Shown piece after piece: positions 1 to 7,533 of a stretch of DNA of 40,038 bases. The number at the start of each line of letters is the position of its first letter. Position 1 is the stretch's first letter. The notes beneath the pieces were generated by a model. The model did no database searches. It worked only from the letters and a program-made list of their open reading frames with translations, and was not told where the DNA came from. The position numbers and the translations under genes are program-made. Source of the DNA: Chloroflexota bacterium (GTDB lineage Bacteria; Chloroflexota; Dehalococcoidia; Lucifugimonadales; UBA3495); NCBI GenBank assembly GCA_022573285.1, contig JACZUF010000004.1, positions 1-40,038 on the forward strand, read 5' to 3'.

Positions 1-361
1 CGGCGATGCTCTCGCCCCTGGCGATGGGCGGCAGGTACTTGGCCTTCTGCTCGTCGGTGCCACCCAACGTTATCGGGTAGCTGCCCAGCCCCTGCATGAT
101 GAAATTGGTGTCCGCCTGGACCGACACTCGGGCCAGCTCCTCCCGGATGATGCACAGGTCCATCACCCGCACCCCGACCCCGCCGTACTCCTCGGGCACG
201 CAGTACCGGAAAAGCCCCGCCTCGGCCAGGATGGCCATCAACCCGGCATGGACCGTCGGTGACTCGTCCGCCTCTTCGGCGATGGGCGCAATCTTCTCTT
301 CGGCCAACCGCCGCACCCGCTGCTGCAGTTCAGACTGTTCGGTAGAAAATGCGAAGTCCAT
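1..361 (-). CDS. Acyl-CoA dehydrogenase, N-terminal part (runs off window)
   Basis: Reading leftward from an ATG at 361-359, about 120 codons stay open to the window edge. The protein begins MDFAFSTEQSELQQRVRRLA and continues with a helical segment ending in GLFRYCVPEEYGG, then a region containing ELARVSVQADTNFIMQGLGS and ITLGGTDEQKAKYLPPIARG. These are the familiar N-terminal helical-domain features of FAD-dependent acyl-CoA dehydrogenases, which oxidise acyl-CoA to the trans-2-enoyl-CoA and pass electrons to ETF. The catalytic glutamate and C-terminal domain lie outside the window, so the substrate class cannot be judged. The neighbouring SDR, and the crotonase further on, fit a degradative acyl-CoA setting. 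Confidence 0.9.
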   Translation of the reverse strand, partial: MDFAFSTEQSELQQRVRRLAEEKIAPIAEEADESPTVHAGLMAILAEAGLFRYCVPEEYGGVGVRVMDLCIIREELARVSVQADTNFIMQGLGSYPITLGGTDEQKAKYLPPIARGESIA

Positions 362-374
362 GTGTGCTCCTAAA

Positions 375-405
375 CCCCTCCCGATCTGAATCGGGATAGA
401 GGGGG
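375..405. repeat. Palindromic repeat (TCCCGAT..ATCGGGA family) between two genes
   Basis: TCCCGAT at 379-385 and ATCGGGA at 390-396 form a perfect 7-bp stem with a 4-nt loop. The flanks (CCCCTC and GAGGGG) extend the pairing imperfectly. The same core recurs many times in this window. It lies between the end of the SDR gene and the start of the acyl-CoA dehydrogenase gene on the same strand. It lacks a T-run and is better seen as a REP-like element than a terminator. Confidence 0.6.
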
Positions 406-415
406 ACTGGGGAAT

Positions 416-1204
416 TTAAAGTCGCAGTCTTCTCACCAACTCCTCGGCGGTCACCGTCGCTCCAGTCAGACCCTTGGCGTCCTGTCCGGCCAGGTACTTG
501 GCGGCTTTGACCATGTCGGCGGGGGTGGCCCAGGTGGAGATGTCGGCGTCGGGGCGTTGGGCCAAGAAGCCCTCGGTGATCACCGGACGCAGAGGTTTCA
601 ACACGTTGACGGCGATGTTGTACGGGCCAAGCTCGGCGGCCAGACCCCAGGAGAGCCGCTCCAAGCCCACCTTGGCCGCGCCGTAGTTCTGGCCGATGAG
701 GGCAATCTCGTCCGCGCTGTCGGCCGACAATGTGGAAGAGAAGATGTTGGTCGCCGCGTGAGAGGAGATGTTGATGATGCTGCCGCCGCCCTGCTCGATC
801 ATGATGGGGGCCACCGCCTTGCAGACGATGAAGGGCGCACGGAGGTCAATGGACATGACCAAGTCCCACTCCTTGACCGTCATCTCCAGAAAGGGCGTAT
901 AGCTGCCGATGGCGGCGTTATTGATCAACACGTCCACGGCCCCGAACTCGTCCAGGGTGCGGTCCACCATGTGGCGGATGCTGTCCTCCTCACGCACGTT
1001 GGTGGGCACGGCCAAAGCCTTGCCGCCGGCGTCCTCGATCTCGCCCACGGTGGAGTGGATGGTGCCGGGCAGCATGGGCCGCGACTCCTCGGAGCGGGCG
1101 GCCACCACAACGTGGGCGCCCTCCGCCGCCAGGCCCATGGCCATGGCCTTGCCGATGCCCCGGCTGGACCCGGTTACGATCGCTACTTTGCCTTCTAAGG
1201 ACAT
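416..1204 (-). CDS. Short-chain dehydrogenase/reductase (SDR), FabG-like
   Basis: A 262-residue classical SDR, normal length for the family. The Rossmann cofactor motif TGSSRGIG is at residues 11-18, NNAA at 95-98, the catalytic serine at about 147-148 in NISSH, and the YxxxK dyad at Tyr174/Lys178 (YGAAK). Such enzymes interconvert alcohols and ketones with NAD(P)H. R15 after the glycine motif and an Arg after beta-2 (AARSEE) hint at NADP(H), but this is inference. A segment of about 20 residues between the catalytic Ser and Tyr (NIFSSTLSADSADEIALIGQ) is longer than usual. It lies just before the acyl-CoA dehydrogenase gene on the same strand, possibly in one transcript. The exact substrate is not readable from sequence. 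Confidence 0.92.
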   Translation of the reverse strand: MSLEGKVAIVTGSSRGIGKAMAMGLAAEGAHVVVAARSEESRPMLPGTIHSTVGEIEDAGGKALAVPTNVREEDSIRHMVDRTLDEFGAVDVLINNAAIGSYTPFLEMTVKEWDLVMSIDLRAPFIVCKAVAPIMIEQGGGSIINISSHAATNIFSSTLSADSADEIALIGQNYGAAKVGLERLSWGLAAELGPYNIAVNVLKPLRPVITEGFLAQRPDADISTWATPADMVKAAKYLAGQDAKGLTGATVTAEELVRRLRL

Positions 1205-1312
1205 GCTTACCCTTTCTTTGTCCGGCTTTGCTCTTCGGCCCCGGTCCCAGACCAGTAGATTGGTAGCAATTTACGGCCTGGTCGCCGGTTGGTCAAGGAA
1301 AGGGGGGAAATC

Positions 1313-1341
1313 TTGACAAACTGGCCCCTAGAGCCAATCAT
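1313..1341 (+). promoter_or_regulatory. Possible sigma-70-type promoter for the epimerase gene
   Basis: TTGACA (1313-1318) is a perfect -35 box. It is followed 17 nt later by AATCAT (1336-1341), a 4/6 match to the -10 consensus. It lies 70 bp ahead of the epimerase start in the divergent intergenic region. No transcript evidence is available. Confidence 0.4.
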
Positions 1342-1410
1342 CTTGGCACGTGTGGGGACGTTGCGGGGACCCTCGGCCAAAACGCGGCCGATACGAATTA
1401 GGAGCTATCG

Positions 1411-2346
1411 ATGACAACATTGGTTTTGGGCGGCACCGGCTTTATCGGCAAGCGGGCCGTTCCCCGGTTGGCCCAGCGCGGGGAGAAGGTGGTCGTGATG
1501 GACATCAACCCCGGCGCGGCCGACTACAGCGAGTTCGGCGATCAGGTCGAAGTTATGCGCGGCGACATCATGCAGTTCGAGGACGTGGTCAAGGCCATCC
1601 TGCACGCCAAGCCGGACCGGATCATGAACCTGGCCTATCTATTGGGCAGCGGCGACGACACGCCCCACTTCACCATGAAGCTGAACGTCCTGGGCATGGA
1701 CAACTGCTTCGAGGCGGCCCGCATCTGCGGGGTGAACCGGGTGGTCTACGCCAGCTCCATCGCCGTCAGCGGCCAGCAGTCCAACTTCGGCGACCGGATG
1801 ATCAACGAAGACGAGCCCATGCACGGCACCAGCCAGTACGCCATGCACAAGCGGTTCAACGAGTTCCAGGCCCAGCAGTTCAACGAGGTCTACGGCATGT
1901 CCATCACCGGCATCCGCCCCGCCAACGTGACCGGACCCGACAAGGTACGCGGCTCCACCGACCACGTGCGGTGTGTGACCCTGCCGGCGGCGGGAGAGCC
2001 GGTGAGCTTCCCCAAGGCGGGCCTGATGCGCCTGCCGGTGCACGTGGACGACGTGGCCGAGGCATTCGTCCGGGTGACCATGGTGGACCAGAGCCACCAC
2101 CCCATCTACAACACCGGCGGCTACCCCATCAGCCTGGGCGACCTGGCGGCGGTGGTGAAAAAGTTCTTGCCCGACGCCCAGATCACCTTCGACAGCCAGG
2201 ACGGCAAGGAGGACTCGGGCAACTACCTGACCGACAACAACCGTCTCCTGGGCGAGTTCGAACTGGAGTACCCGCCCTTGGAGCAGCGCATCCTTCAAAT
2301 CATCAACGACATCCGCGCCGACGAGGGGCTGCCGCTGGTTAACTGA
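1411..2346 (+). CDS. NAD-dependent epimerase/dehydratase family protein (extended SDR)
   Basis: A 311-residue extended SDR with the glycine motif GGTGFIG at residues 7-13, an acidic residue after beta-2 (Asp31 in VVVMDIN) that favours NAD over NADP, SSIAVS near residues 115-120, and the catalytic YxxxK as Tyr143-Lys147 (YAMHK). This family acts on nucleotide-sugars, but also on dihydroflavonol- or steroid-like substrates. The C-terminal half carries a region (HVDDVAEAFVRV) typical of NAD-dependent epimerases. It is divergent from the SDR at 416-1204 and is followed by a bidirectional terminator-like hairpin. No sugar-biosynthesis neighbours are present, so a catabolic substrate is as likely as a sugar nucleotide. 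Confidence 0.88.
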   Translation: MTTLVLGGTGFIGKRAVPRLAQRGEKVVVMDINPGAADYSEFGDQVEVMRGDIMQFEDVVKAILHAKPDRIMNLAYLLGSGDDTPHFTMKLNVLGMDNCFEAARICGVNRVVYASSIAVSGQQSNFGDRMINEDEPMHGTSQYAMHKRFNEFQAQQFNEVYGMSITGIRPANVTGPDKVRGSTDHVRCVTLPAAGEPVSFPKAGLMRLPVHVDDVAEAFVRVTMVDQSHHPIYNTGGYPISLGDLAAVVKKFLPDAQITFDSQDGKEDSGNYLTDNNRLLGEFELEYPPLEQRILQIINDIRADEGLPLVN

Positions 2347-2347
2347 C

Positions 2348-2419
2348 AGCCGTCAGCGAACAGCTTTCAGCCCAAAAAGTTGCGTCAATCTTCGGTGCGG
2401 CCTTCCAAAGCTGACGGCT
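2348..2419. repeat. Inverted repeat downstream of the epimerase gene
   Basis: AGCCGTCAGC (2348-2357) and GCTGACGGCT (2410-2419) are perfect 10-bp inverted copies 52 nt apart. The sequence between and after them contains further fragments of the same words (CAGCTTTCAGC, CTAATAGCTAAT). This looks like a decayed intergenic repeat. No coding function is seen. Confidence 0.4.
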
Positions 2420-2440
2420 AATAGCTAATCACTCGAAAAC

Positions 2441-2472
2441 AAAAAGCCCACGGACTGATCCCGGGGCTTTTT
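2441..2472. terminator. Bidirectional intrinsic terminator between convergent genes
   Basis: AAAAAGCCC (2441-2449) pairs with GGGCTTTTT (2464-2472) across a 14-nt loop, giving a hairpin with an A-run on one side and a T-run on the other. It sits between the convergent epimerase gene (plus) and NTF2-like gene (minus) and could serve both. Confidence 0.65.
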
Positions 2473-2505
2473 AGTCGCCGAATGGAACCGTGCCTGGGCG
2501 AAAGA

Positions 2506-2868
2506 TCAGTCCGGAAGCTTGGTGGACTGCCACGCCACCATCTGCCAGACATCTTGGCGTTTGGCGTAAACATTGAGGAATCTGATCTCGAACCTATTAT
2601 CCCGGCCATTGCCGCTGACATGCATCTTGGCTTGGCCGGTGACCACGGCGGTGTCACCGTATTGACGGACCCTCACATCTTTACGATCGATGGATCGGTA
2701 CTCGGTGCGGCCCGACGTGAGGGCGGCTATAAACTCAGCTTTTGATTCCACTCTGGCCGTTGAGTGGGTGTAGCTCAGATCGTCGGCCAAAATCTCTTCC
2801 AGCACCGAAACGTCTTGTTTAATCATGGCTTCGGTGCGCCGGTTCTCCAACGCTATGATTTCGTCCAT
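2506..2868 (-). CDS. NTF2-like / DUF4440-type small protein
   Basis: A 120-residue protein with the pattern of the SnoaL/DUF4440 branch of the NTF2-like cone fold. It has an N-terminal helix (EIIALENRRTEAMIKQDVSVLE), the typical ADDLSYTHSTARVESKAEF segment, a central strand region with DTAVVTGQAKM, and a C-terminal W-x-M-V-A-W-Q strand. Members are small ligand-binding proteins or enzymes of diverse role, so a specific function cannot be assigned. It stands alone, convergent with the epimerase gene, and its stop codon is close to the shared terminator at 2441-2472. Confidence 0.75.
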   Translation of the reverse strand: MDEIIALENRRTEAMIKQDVSVLEEILADDLSYTHSTARVESKAEFIAALTSGRTEYRSIDRKDVRVRQYGDTAVVTGQAKMHVSGNGRDNRFEIRFLNVYAKRQDVWQMVAWQSTKLPD

Positions 2869-2907
2869 CTCTATACCCTTCAGACTAAAATTTAAATCTA
2901 ATATAAC

Positions 2908-2937
2908 AAAAGGCCCCCGGATATTTGCGAGGGCCTT
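2908..2937 (-). terminator. Terminator-like hairpin after the decayed tRNA copy
   Basis: AAGGCCC and GGGCCTT (2910-2916 and 2931-2937) form the stem, followed on the minus strand by a short T-run. It is a diverged duplicate of the hairpin behind the intact tRNA-fMet at 3724-3753, and would end transcripts coming from hicBA. Confidence 0.6.
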
Positions 2938-2951
2938 CTTAGTTGCGGTTT

Positions 2952-3045
2952 TGGTAGCGGCAGTTGGACTCGAACCAACGACCCTTCGATAAGCTCATGA
3001 CAGGCTCTTCGGGTTATTAGCCCGACGAGCGTTGCATATGCACCA
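2952..3045 (-). pseudogene. Decayed initiator tRNA (tRNA-fMet) copy with internal insertion
   Basis: Read on the minus strand, the 3' half matches the intact tRNA-fMet at 3768-3842: the same T-arm, the same encoded TACCA end, and the GGG/CCC anticodon stem. Three faults mark it as a remnant. The anticodon loop reads CTAATAA instead of CTCATAA, so the CAT anticodon is lost. A 24-nt insert containing AGCCTGTCATGAGCTTATC lies in the variable region, flanked by a repeated CGAAG. The D-arm and acceptor 5' strand no longer match or pair. The terminator-like sequence beyond its 3' end is also duplicated, so a block of roughly 120 bp was copied before decay. Confidence 0.75.
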
Positions 3046-3064
3046 CTCATACTCTAGGACTCAA

Positions 3065-3298
3065 TCATCCGTCAACCAGGGCCACGAACTCCTGCAAGCT
3101 GAGCCCGGATTTCCGGACTAGTCCCCGTAGAGTGCCCCTCTTAAGTTCGCGATGATCTGGTATTGAGAGTACGACTGAAACACCGGGTTTGGTCATAATC
3201 ATGTGACTCCCAGCCTGTCGGACTAGCTGCCAGTTGTCTCGTTCGAATGCCCTAACCGCATCTCTGCCAGATACTACCGGCAGGCGCGACGCCGCCAC
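3065..3298 (-). CDS. hicA: HicA-family mRNA interferase toxin
   Basis: A 77-residue protein with the double-stranded-RNA-binding-like HicA fold. It has the VSGRDAVRAFERDNW start, the R-Q-A-G-S-H motif with the catalytic histidine at residue 32, then basic strands and the C-terminal L-K-R-G-T-L-R-G-L-V-R-K-S-G-L segment typical of the family. HicA toxins cleave mRNA and are neutralised by HicB. The chosen start is a GTG directly abutting the stop codon of the upstream hicB, so the two are translationally coupled. The HicB-first order is seen in part of the family. The pair sits between two copies of the tRNA-fMet block. Confidence 0.85.
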   Translation of the reverse strand: MAASRLPVVSGRDAVRAFERDNWQLVRQAGSHMIMTKPGVSVVLSIPDHRELKRGTLRGLVRKSGLSLQEFVALVDG

Positions 3299-3655
3299 TT
3301 ATGCCGAAACCGGTGAGTTCACTTCGACCTGTTCGATCTCCATTCGCACGGGAAGTCCGTCTTCTTTTTGTGCCTGCATAATTACCTTAATCTCGTCCAA
3401 TACAACATCTGGAGATTCGCGGGGAGGAAATGGGATTCCGTTGACAGCCTCAAGGGCAAGGGCGGCGAACGCCGCGGAATCCTTGTCCTCGAATACCTCA
3501 AGAGCGAGAACAATGGCTTCTTGGATATTGGCCAACGCCGATTTCCGGTCGTCCCCTTGGCTGACACAACCCGGCAACGCCGGACAATGGACTGAATATC
3601 CTCCGTCCGGTTCTGGTTCGAGGATTACCGTAAATTGTCTTTTTTTCGCAAGCAC
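3299..3655 (-). CDS. hicB: HicB-family antitoxin
   Basis: A 118-residue protein that opens with the partial RNase H-like HicB fold: FTVILEPEPDGGYSVHCPAL, PGCVSQGDDRKSALANIQEA and a long helix. The C-terminal part is acidic and lacks an obvious Arc or HTH DNA-binding domain, so autoregulation may depend on another fold. The start is a GTG at 3655-3653. An upstream ATG is followed at once by a stop. A TATGATAAT-like -10 element occurs upstream on the minus strand, within the terminator tail of the tRNA gene. Confidence 0.83.
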   Translation of the reverse strand: MLAKKRQFTVILEPEPDGGYSVHCPALPGCVSQGDDRKSALANIQEAIVLALEVFEDKDSAAFAALALEAVNGIPFPPRESPDVVLDEIKVIMQAQKEDGLPVRMEIEQVEVNSPVSA

Positions 3656-3723
3656 TTCAGGATCCTTGGCCGATCACATTTCAGATGCGAATCTTAGCGA
3701 TTGTGATATTTGAAGATTATCAT

Positions 3724-3753
3724 AAAAGGCCCCCGGATTATTCCGGAGGCCTT
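3724..3753 (-). terminator. Terminator after tRNA-fMet
   Basis: AAGGCCCCCGGA (3726-3737) and TCCGGAGGCCTT (3742-3753) form a 12-bp stem with one C-A mismatch and a 4-nt loop, followed on the minus strand by TTTTATG. It lies 15 nt beyond the tRNA 3' end. Its near-copy at 2908-2937 is part of the duplicated block. Confidence 0.75.
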
Positions 3754-3767
3754 CTTAGTTGCGGTTT

Positions 3768-3842
3768 TGGTAGCGGGGGTTGGACTCGAACCAACGACCT
3801 TCGGGTTATGAGCCCGACGAGCTGCCACTGCTCCACCCCGCG
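3768..3842 (-). tRNA. Initiator tRNA-fMet (anticodon CAT), CCA encoded
   Basis: On the minus strand a 75-nt cloverleaf folds with acceptor CGCGGGG/CCCCGCT, D-arm GAGC/GCTC, anticodon stem with the three consecutive G:C pairs (GGG/CCC) diagnostic of initiators, loop CTCATAA and T-arm GTTGG/CCAAC with TTCGAGT. The 3' ACCA is encoded. The first acceptor pair is unpaired, as initiators require, but here it is C1/U72 rather than the usual C1/A72. The 5' side directly abuts a tandem array of partial copies of this same gene (3825-4083). It follows 23S rRNA on the same strand and may be co-transcribed with it. Confidence 0.95.
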
Positions 3843-4083
3843 TCGTATGTGTCTGGGTTATGAGCTTGATCCCGATAGCTATCGGGACCACTGCTCCACC
3901 CCGCGTCGTTTGTGTCTGGGTTATGAGCTTGATCCCGATCGCTATCGGGACCACTGCTCCACCCCGCGTCGTTTGTGTCTGGGTTATGAGCCCGATCCCG
4001 ATCGCTATCGGGACCACTGCTCCACCCCGCGTCGTATGTGTCTGGGTTATGAGCCCGAGCCCGATCGCTATTCGGGATCACTG
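3825..4083 (-). repeat. Four 63-bp tandem repeats made of tRNA-fMet 5' half plus a palindrome
   Basis: The word CCACTG or TCACTG recurs at 3825, 3888, 3951, 4014 and 4078 (spacings 63, 63, 63, 64). Read on the minus strand, each unit holds CGCGGGGTGGAGCAGTGG (tRNA-fMet nucleotides 1-18), then TCCCGATAGCGATCGGGA (a palindrome of the dispersed family), then GCTCATAACCC (the anticodon arm), then a 12-nt linker (AGACACAAACGA or variant). The D-arm 3' half is replaced by the palindrome, and the whole T-arm and 3' acceptor strand are missing. Unit 1 runs straight into the intact tRNA. The unit furthest from the tRNA is the most diverged. The repeat length is a multiple of three, which creates spurious repetitive ORFs. 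No array function is known to me. Confidence 0.9.
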
Positions 4084-4118
4084 CGCCACCCGGCGTCGAG
4101 CGCGAGCTGTCAGCGATT

Positions 4119-4156
4119 CCCCCCCTTTCATAAAGGGGGTTGGGGGGATTTCCCCC
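4119..4156. other. C/G-run hairpins between 23S rRNA and the tandem array
   Basis: CCCCCTTTCATAAAGGGGG forms an 8-bp hairpin (4121-4139), and GGGGGGATTTCCCCC follows at once (about 4142-4155). The region contains no ORF of merit and no recognisable 5S rRNA. It could be an rRNA processing or termination structure, though no clear T-run follows. Confidence 0.4.
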
Positions 4157-4501
4157 ACCAACAGCCAAGAAAATAAGAAACTTGCAAAAGTCCTAAAGTT
4201 TGAAATTCATTGCGTGGGTCAAGGCTCTCGACCGGTTAGTACCGGTATGCTGAAGATATTACTATCCTTACACATCCGGCCTATCAAGCAGATAGTCTCT
4301 CTGCAGTCTTACTCCCTAACTAAATAGGGAAGGGAGGCCTCATCTTGGGGGCAGCTTCGCGCTTAGATGCCTTCAGCGCTTATCATTGCCAGACATGGCT
4401 ACCCAGCGCTGCTCCTGGCGGAACAACTGGCACACCATAGGTCTGTCCCTTCCGGTCCTCTCGTACTAGGAAGAGGTTCCCTCAAGCCTCCTGCGCCCAC
4501 G

Positions 4502-4541
<40 letters not shown>

Positions 4542-4663
4542 ACTCACGTACCCCTTTAACCGGCGAACAGCCGGACCCTTGGGACCGCCTTCAGCCCCAG
4601 GATGGGACGAGCCGACATCGAGGTGCCAAACCTCGCCGTCGATGTGAACTCTTGGGCGAGATA

Positions 4664-4694
<31 letters not shown>

Positions 4695-4750
4695 ATAAGC
4701 CACGGCCCTTCCACACGGTGCCGTAGGATCACTTTGCCCGACTTTCGTCC

Positions 4751-4786
<36 letters not shown>

Positions 4787-5190
4787 ATGCCAATGCGTTC
4801 TAAGGACGATTTCCATCCGTCCTGAGGGAACCTTTGGACGCCTCCGTTACCTTTTCGGAGGCAACCGCCCCAGTTAAACTGCCCACCAGGCACTGTCCCT
4901 CGGTTTTGCCGAGGTTAGAACCAAAAACAGCCAAGGGTGGTATTTCAAGGTTGACTCCACCACGACTGGCGTCGCAGCTTCAAAGTCTCCCACCTATCCT
5001 ACACATGACAGTTCCCAGACCAATACCAGGCTACAGTAAAGCTCCACAGGGTCTTTTTGTCCTGCCGCAGGTCGCCCGCGTCTTCACGGGCACCGCAATT
5101 TCACCGAGCCCTCCGTCGAGACAATGGCCAAGTCGTTCAACCATTCATGCGGGTCGGAACTTACCCGACAAGGGACTTCGCTACCTTAGG

Positions 5191-5578
5191 CATGTTGTTA
5201 CTCCCCCGATTCCCGATTACCCGGTTTCCCGATTAATCAATCTTCGGGGTGGGCCGGTCATTTCTGCCGGCCTCTGCATGTCGCCACACAGATCGGACCA
5301 TATCTTCCCGCATGTTCCGACAGCGGGTCTGGCGTATGGTCTCTGAGGATTCCGAGGAGGTCCACGCCGGTCCATGGACATGGTCCGGGGCTTCTTCTCC
5401 AAGGTCTTTCCTGCTGATTGTCCGCACCGGACGCATTGTCACCCACCGATTCAGATTAAATCGGCCGGTAGCGCCGGATACTCGGAGTTCCCAGCATATA
5501 GCCAGATTTTACAACGGCCTTAAGCCACCAACTTGGAGCCAGAGGACAAGTCCCCTAACCCTAGTCGATGCTCGGTTG
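5191..5578 (-). ncRNA. Group I self-splicing intron in 23S rRNA (ORF-less, after position 1923)
   Basis: The exons flanking this 388-nt segment join to give AACGGT|CCTAAGG, the invariant helix 69/71 sequence, so insertion follows U1923 (E. coli numbering). The last exon base is U and the last intron base is G, as group I requires. The internal guide GCCGUUG (5518-5512) pairs with exon UAACGGU, including the hallmark U:G at the splice site. Core elements are visible on the minus strand: P near 5497-5484 (ATGCTGGGAACTCC), Q 5419-5406 (AATCAGCAGGAAAG), R 5346-5333 (TCAGAGACCATACG) and S 5306-5295 (AAGATATGGTCC). GACCATA/TATGGTC forms P7 and GCTG/CAGC forms P4. There is no homing endonuclease frame. 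The P1 loop of about 60 nt is long, and the 3' tail contains copies of the dispersed CCCGATT word. Confidence 0.92.
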
Positions 5579-5627
5579 ACCGTTAGAGTTACGGCCGCCG
5601 TTCACCGGGGCTTCAGTTCGAGGCTCT

Positions 5628-5676
<49 letters not shown>

Positions 5677-6509
5677 GTAGGGTTTCCCCTTAGCACAGAC
5701 CTGTGTTTTTGTTAAACAGTCGCCCGGCCTTCTTCTCTGCGCCCCCAGAGCGCTTCACCAGCAAGTGGCTACACCCCCCGGGGGGCCCTTTCTCCCAAAG
5801 TTACAGGGCTCTTTTGTCTAGTTCCTTAACGGAGGTTCGCTCGAACGCCTTAGGACTTTTATCCTAGCCCACCAGTGGCGGTTTGCGGTACGGTTGCCAC
5901 AATTCCATAACCACGAAGCTTTTCTTGTCAGTATGGGGTCAGCAAAGTTTCGTAAGCCCGAAGGCTTCGATTCCCTCAATCCTCAGCTTAACGTCGGAGT
6001 GGATTTACCTGCCCCGACTCGCCTACGAAAGAGGACACACCATGTCCAATAGGCATGCTCTACCTGCCCTCCTGCATCCCTCCTTGGTTTTAAGCGAAAA
6101 AATGGCAGTGCAGGAATATTAACCTGCTATCCATCGCCTTCGGCTCTTGCCTACGGCTTAGGACCGACTAACCCTACGCTGATAAACATTGCGTAGGAAA
6201 CCTTGGGCTTTCGGCGCCAGGGATTTTCACCCTAGTTTACGCTACTCATTCCGGGATTCTCACTTCCCCGCGCTCCAGCCAACCTCACGGTTAACCTTCA
6301 CCGCCCGAGGAACGCTCCTCTACCACGTACCGGCAGTATTCAAGGGATCCGGCCCCGCGTCCGCCGGTTTCACCGCAGGCATCCACCCCGACAAGTCGGG
6401 GCTTCAACCATTGGGTCCACCATTGGTTGCAGAGATTTCACCCTTGTACCGATACATCCACGGCTTCGGCGATAGACTTAAGCCCCGTTACATTTTCGGC
6501 GCCAGATTC

Positions 6510-6574
<65 letters not shown>

Positions 6575-7071
6575 TTGGGGAACCTAACTTCCTTTCCCAC
6601 TTAGTCTATTCTTGGGGGCCTTAGCCGGTGGTCTGGGCTGTTTCCCTTTTGACCGACGCACTTATCTGTGCCGGTCTCACTCCCGAATAACGGATAAACG
6701 GCATTGGTGGTTTGATTGGGTTTGGTAAGCTCACGCCCCCTAGCCCATTCAGTGCCCTACCTCCGTTCACCTATAGTTCGAGGCTGCACCTAAATGCATT
6801 TCGAGGAGAACTAGCTATTTCCGAGTTCGATTGGCATTTCACCTCTACCCACAGCTCATCCCAAGCTTTTGTACTAGCCACGAGTTCGGTCCTCCAGTTC
6901 GTGTTATCGAACCTTCAACCTGGCCATGGGTAGCTCACCCGGTTTCGAGTCTACTACATGGAACTTGGCGCCCTATTCAGACTCGCTTTCGCTACGGCTC
7001 CGGAACTCCAGTTCCTTAACCTCGCTCCATACAGTAAGTCCCCGGATCATTCTTCAATAGGCACGCCGCCA

Positions 7072-7088
7072 TCCCGATAAAATCGGGA
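7072..7088. repeat. Palindrome of the dispersed family inside 23S rRNA
   Basis: TCCCGATAAAATCGGGA is a perfect 7-bp stem with a 3-nt loop, at a position that in E. coli 23S is an ordinary variable hairpin. A related CCCCGACAAGTCGGGG sits at 6386-6401. Confidence 0.65.
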
Positions 7089-7138
7089 CTACGACCTTCT
7101 GTAGGCTTACGGTTTCAGATCTATTTCACTCCCCGCTA

Positions 7139-7172
<34 letters not shown>

Positions 7173-7533
7173 ACGCTATCGGTGACCAAAGGTATTTAGC
7201 CTTGGAGGGTGGTCCCCCCGGATTCCCACAAGGTTTCCCGTGCCCCGTGGTACTTAGGTAATACGCCAGGAGTCTTATCCCTTTCGCCTACGGGGCTGTC
7301 ACCCTCTATGACGGTCCTTCCCAGGATCCTTCGGCTAGGAATAAGATTTGTAACTCCTTCGGGCCTGATAAGGCGGCCCTAGGCAATCCCTGCAACCCCG
7401 GTGCGACATAGGCCCTTATGCCACTAAGTCGTACCGGTTTAGGCTGATCCCCGTTCGTTCGCCACTACTAAGGGAATCTCGGTTGATTTATTTTCCTCGG
7501 GGTACTTAGATGTTTCAGTTCCCCCACTTGCCC

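Noticed and set aside
557..1198. Long plus-strand ORF over the SDR gene, and similar antisense ORFs over other GC-rich genes (e.g. 1639-2298, 8273-8998, 18472-19566, 23598-24377, 29285-29944)
   Set aside because: These are GC-bias shadows of clear protein families on the other strand; low complexity and no family motifs.
3825..4083. CRISPR array
   Set aside because: The whole 63-bp unit repeats with no unique spacers, there is no cas gene, and the unit is recognisably tRNA-derived.
4084..4215. 5S rRNA after 23S
   Set aside because: The spacer is too short and lacks conserved 5S words; only G/C-run hairpins are seen.
3685..4327. Repetitive ORFs on both strands (e.g. CSTPRRLCLGYE and GWSSGPDSDRD repeats)
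   Set aside because: They are translations of the 63-bp tRNA-derived tandem repeat, whose length is a multiple of three. There is no ribosome site or family resemblance.
5217..5446. Homing endonuclease in the group I intron
   Set aside because: The open frames over the intron are short, overlap ribozyme core sequence and show no LAGLIDADG, GIY-YIG or HNH motif.
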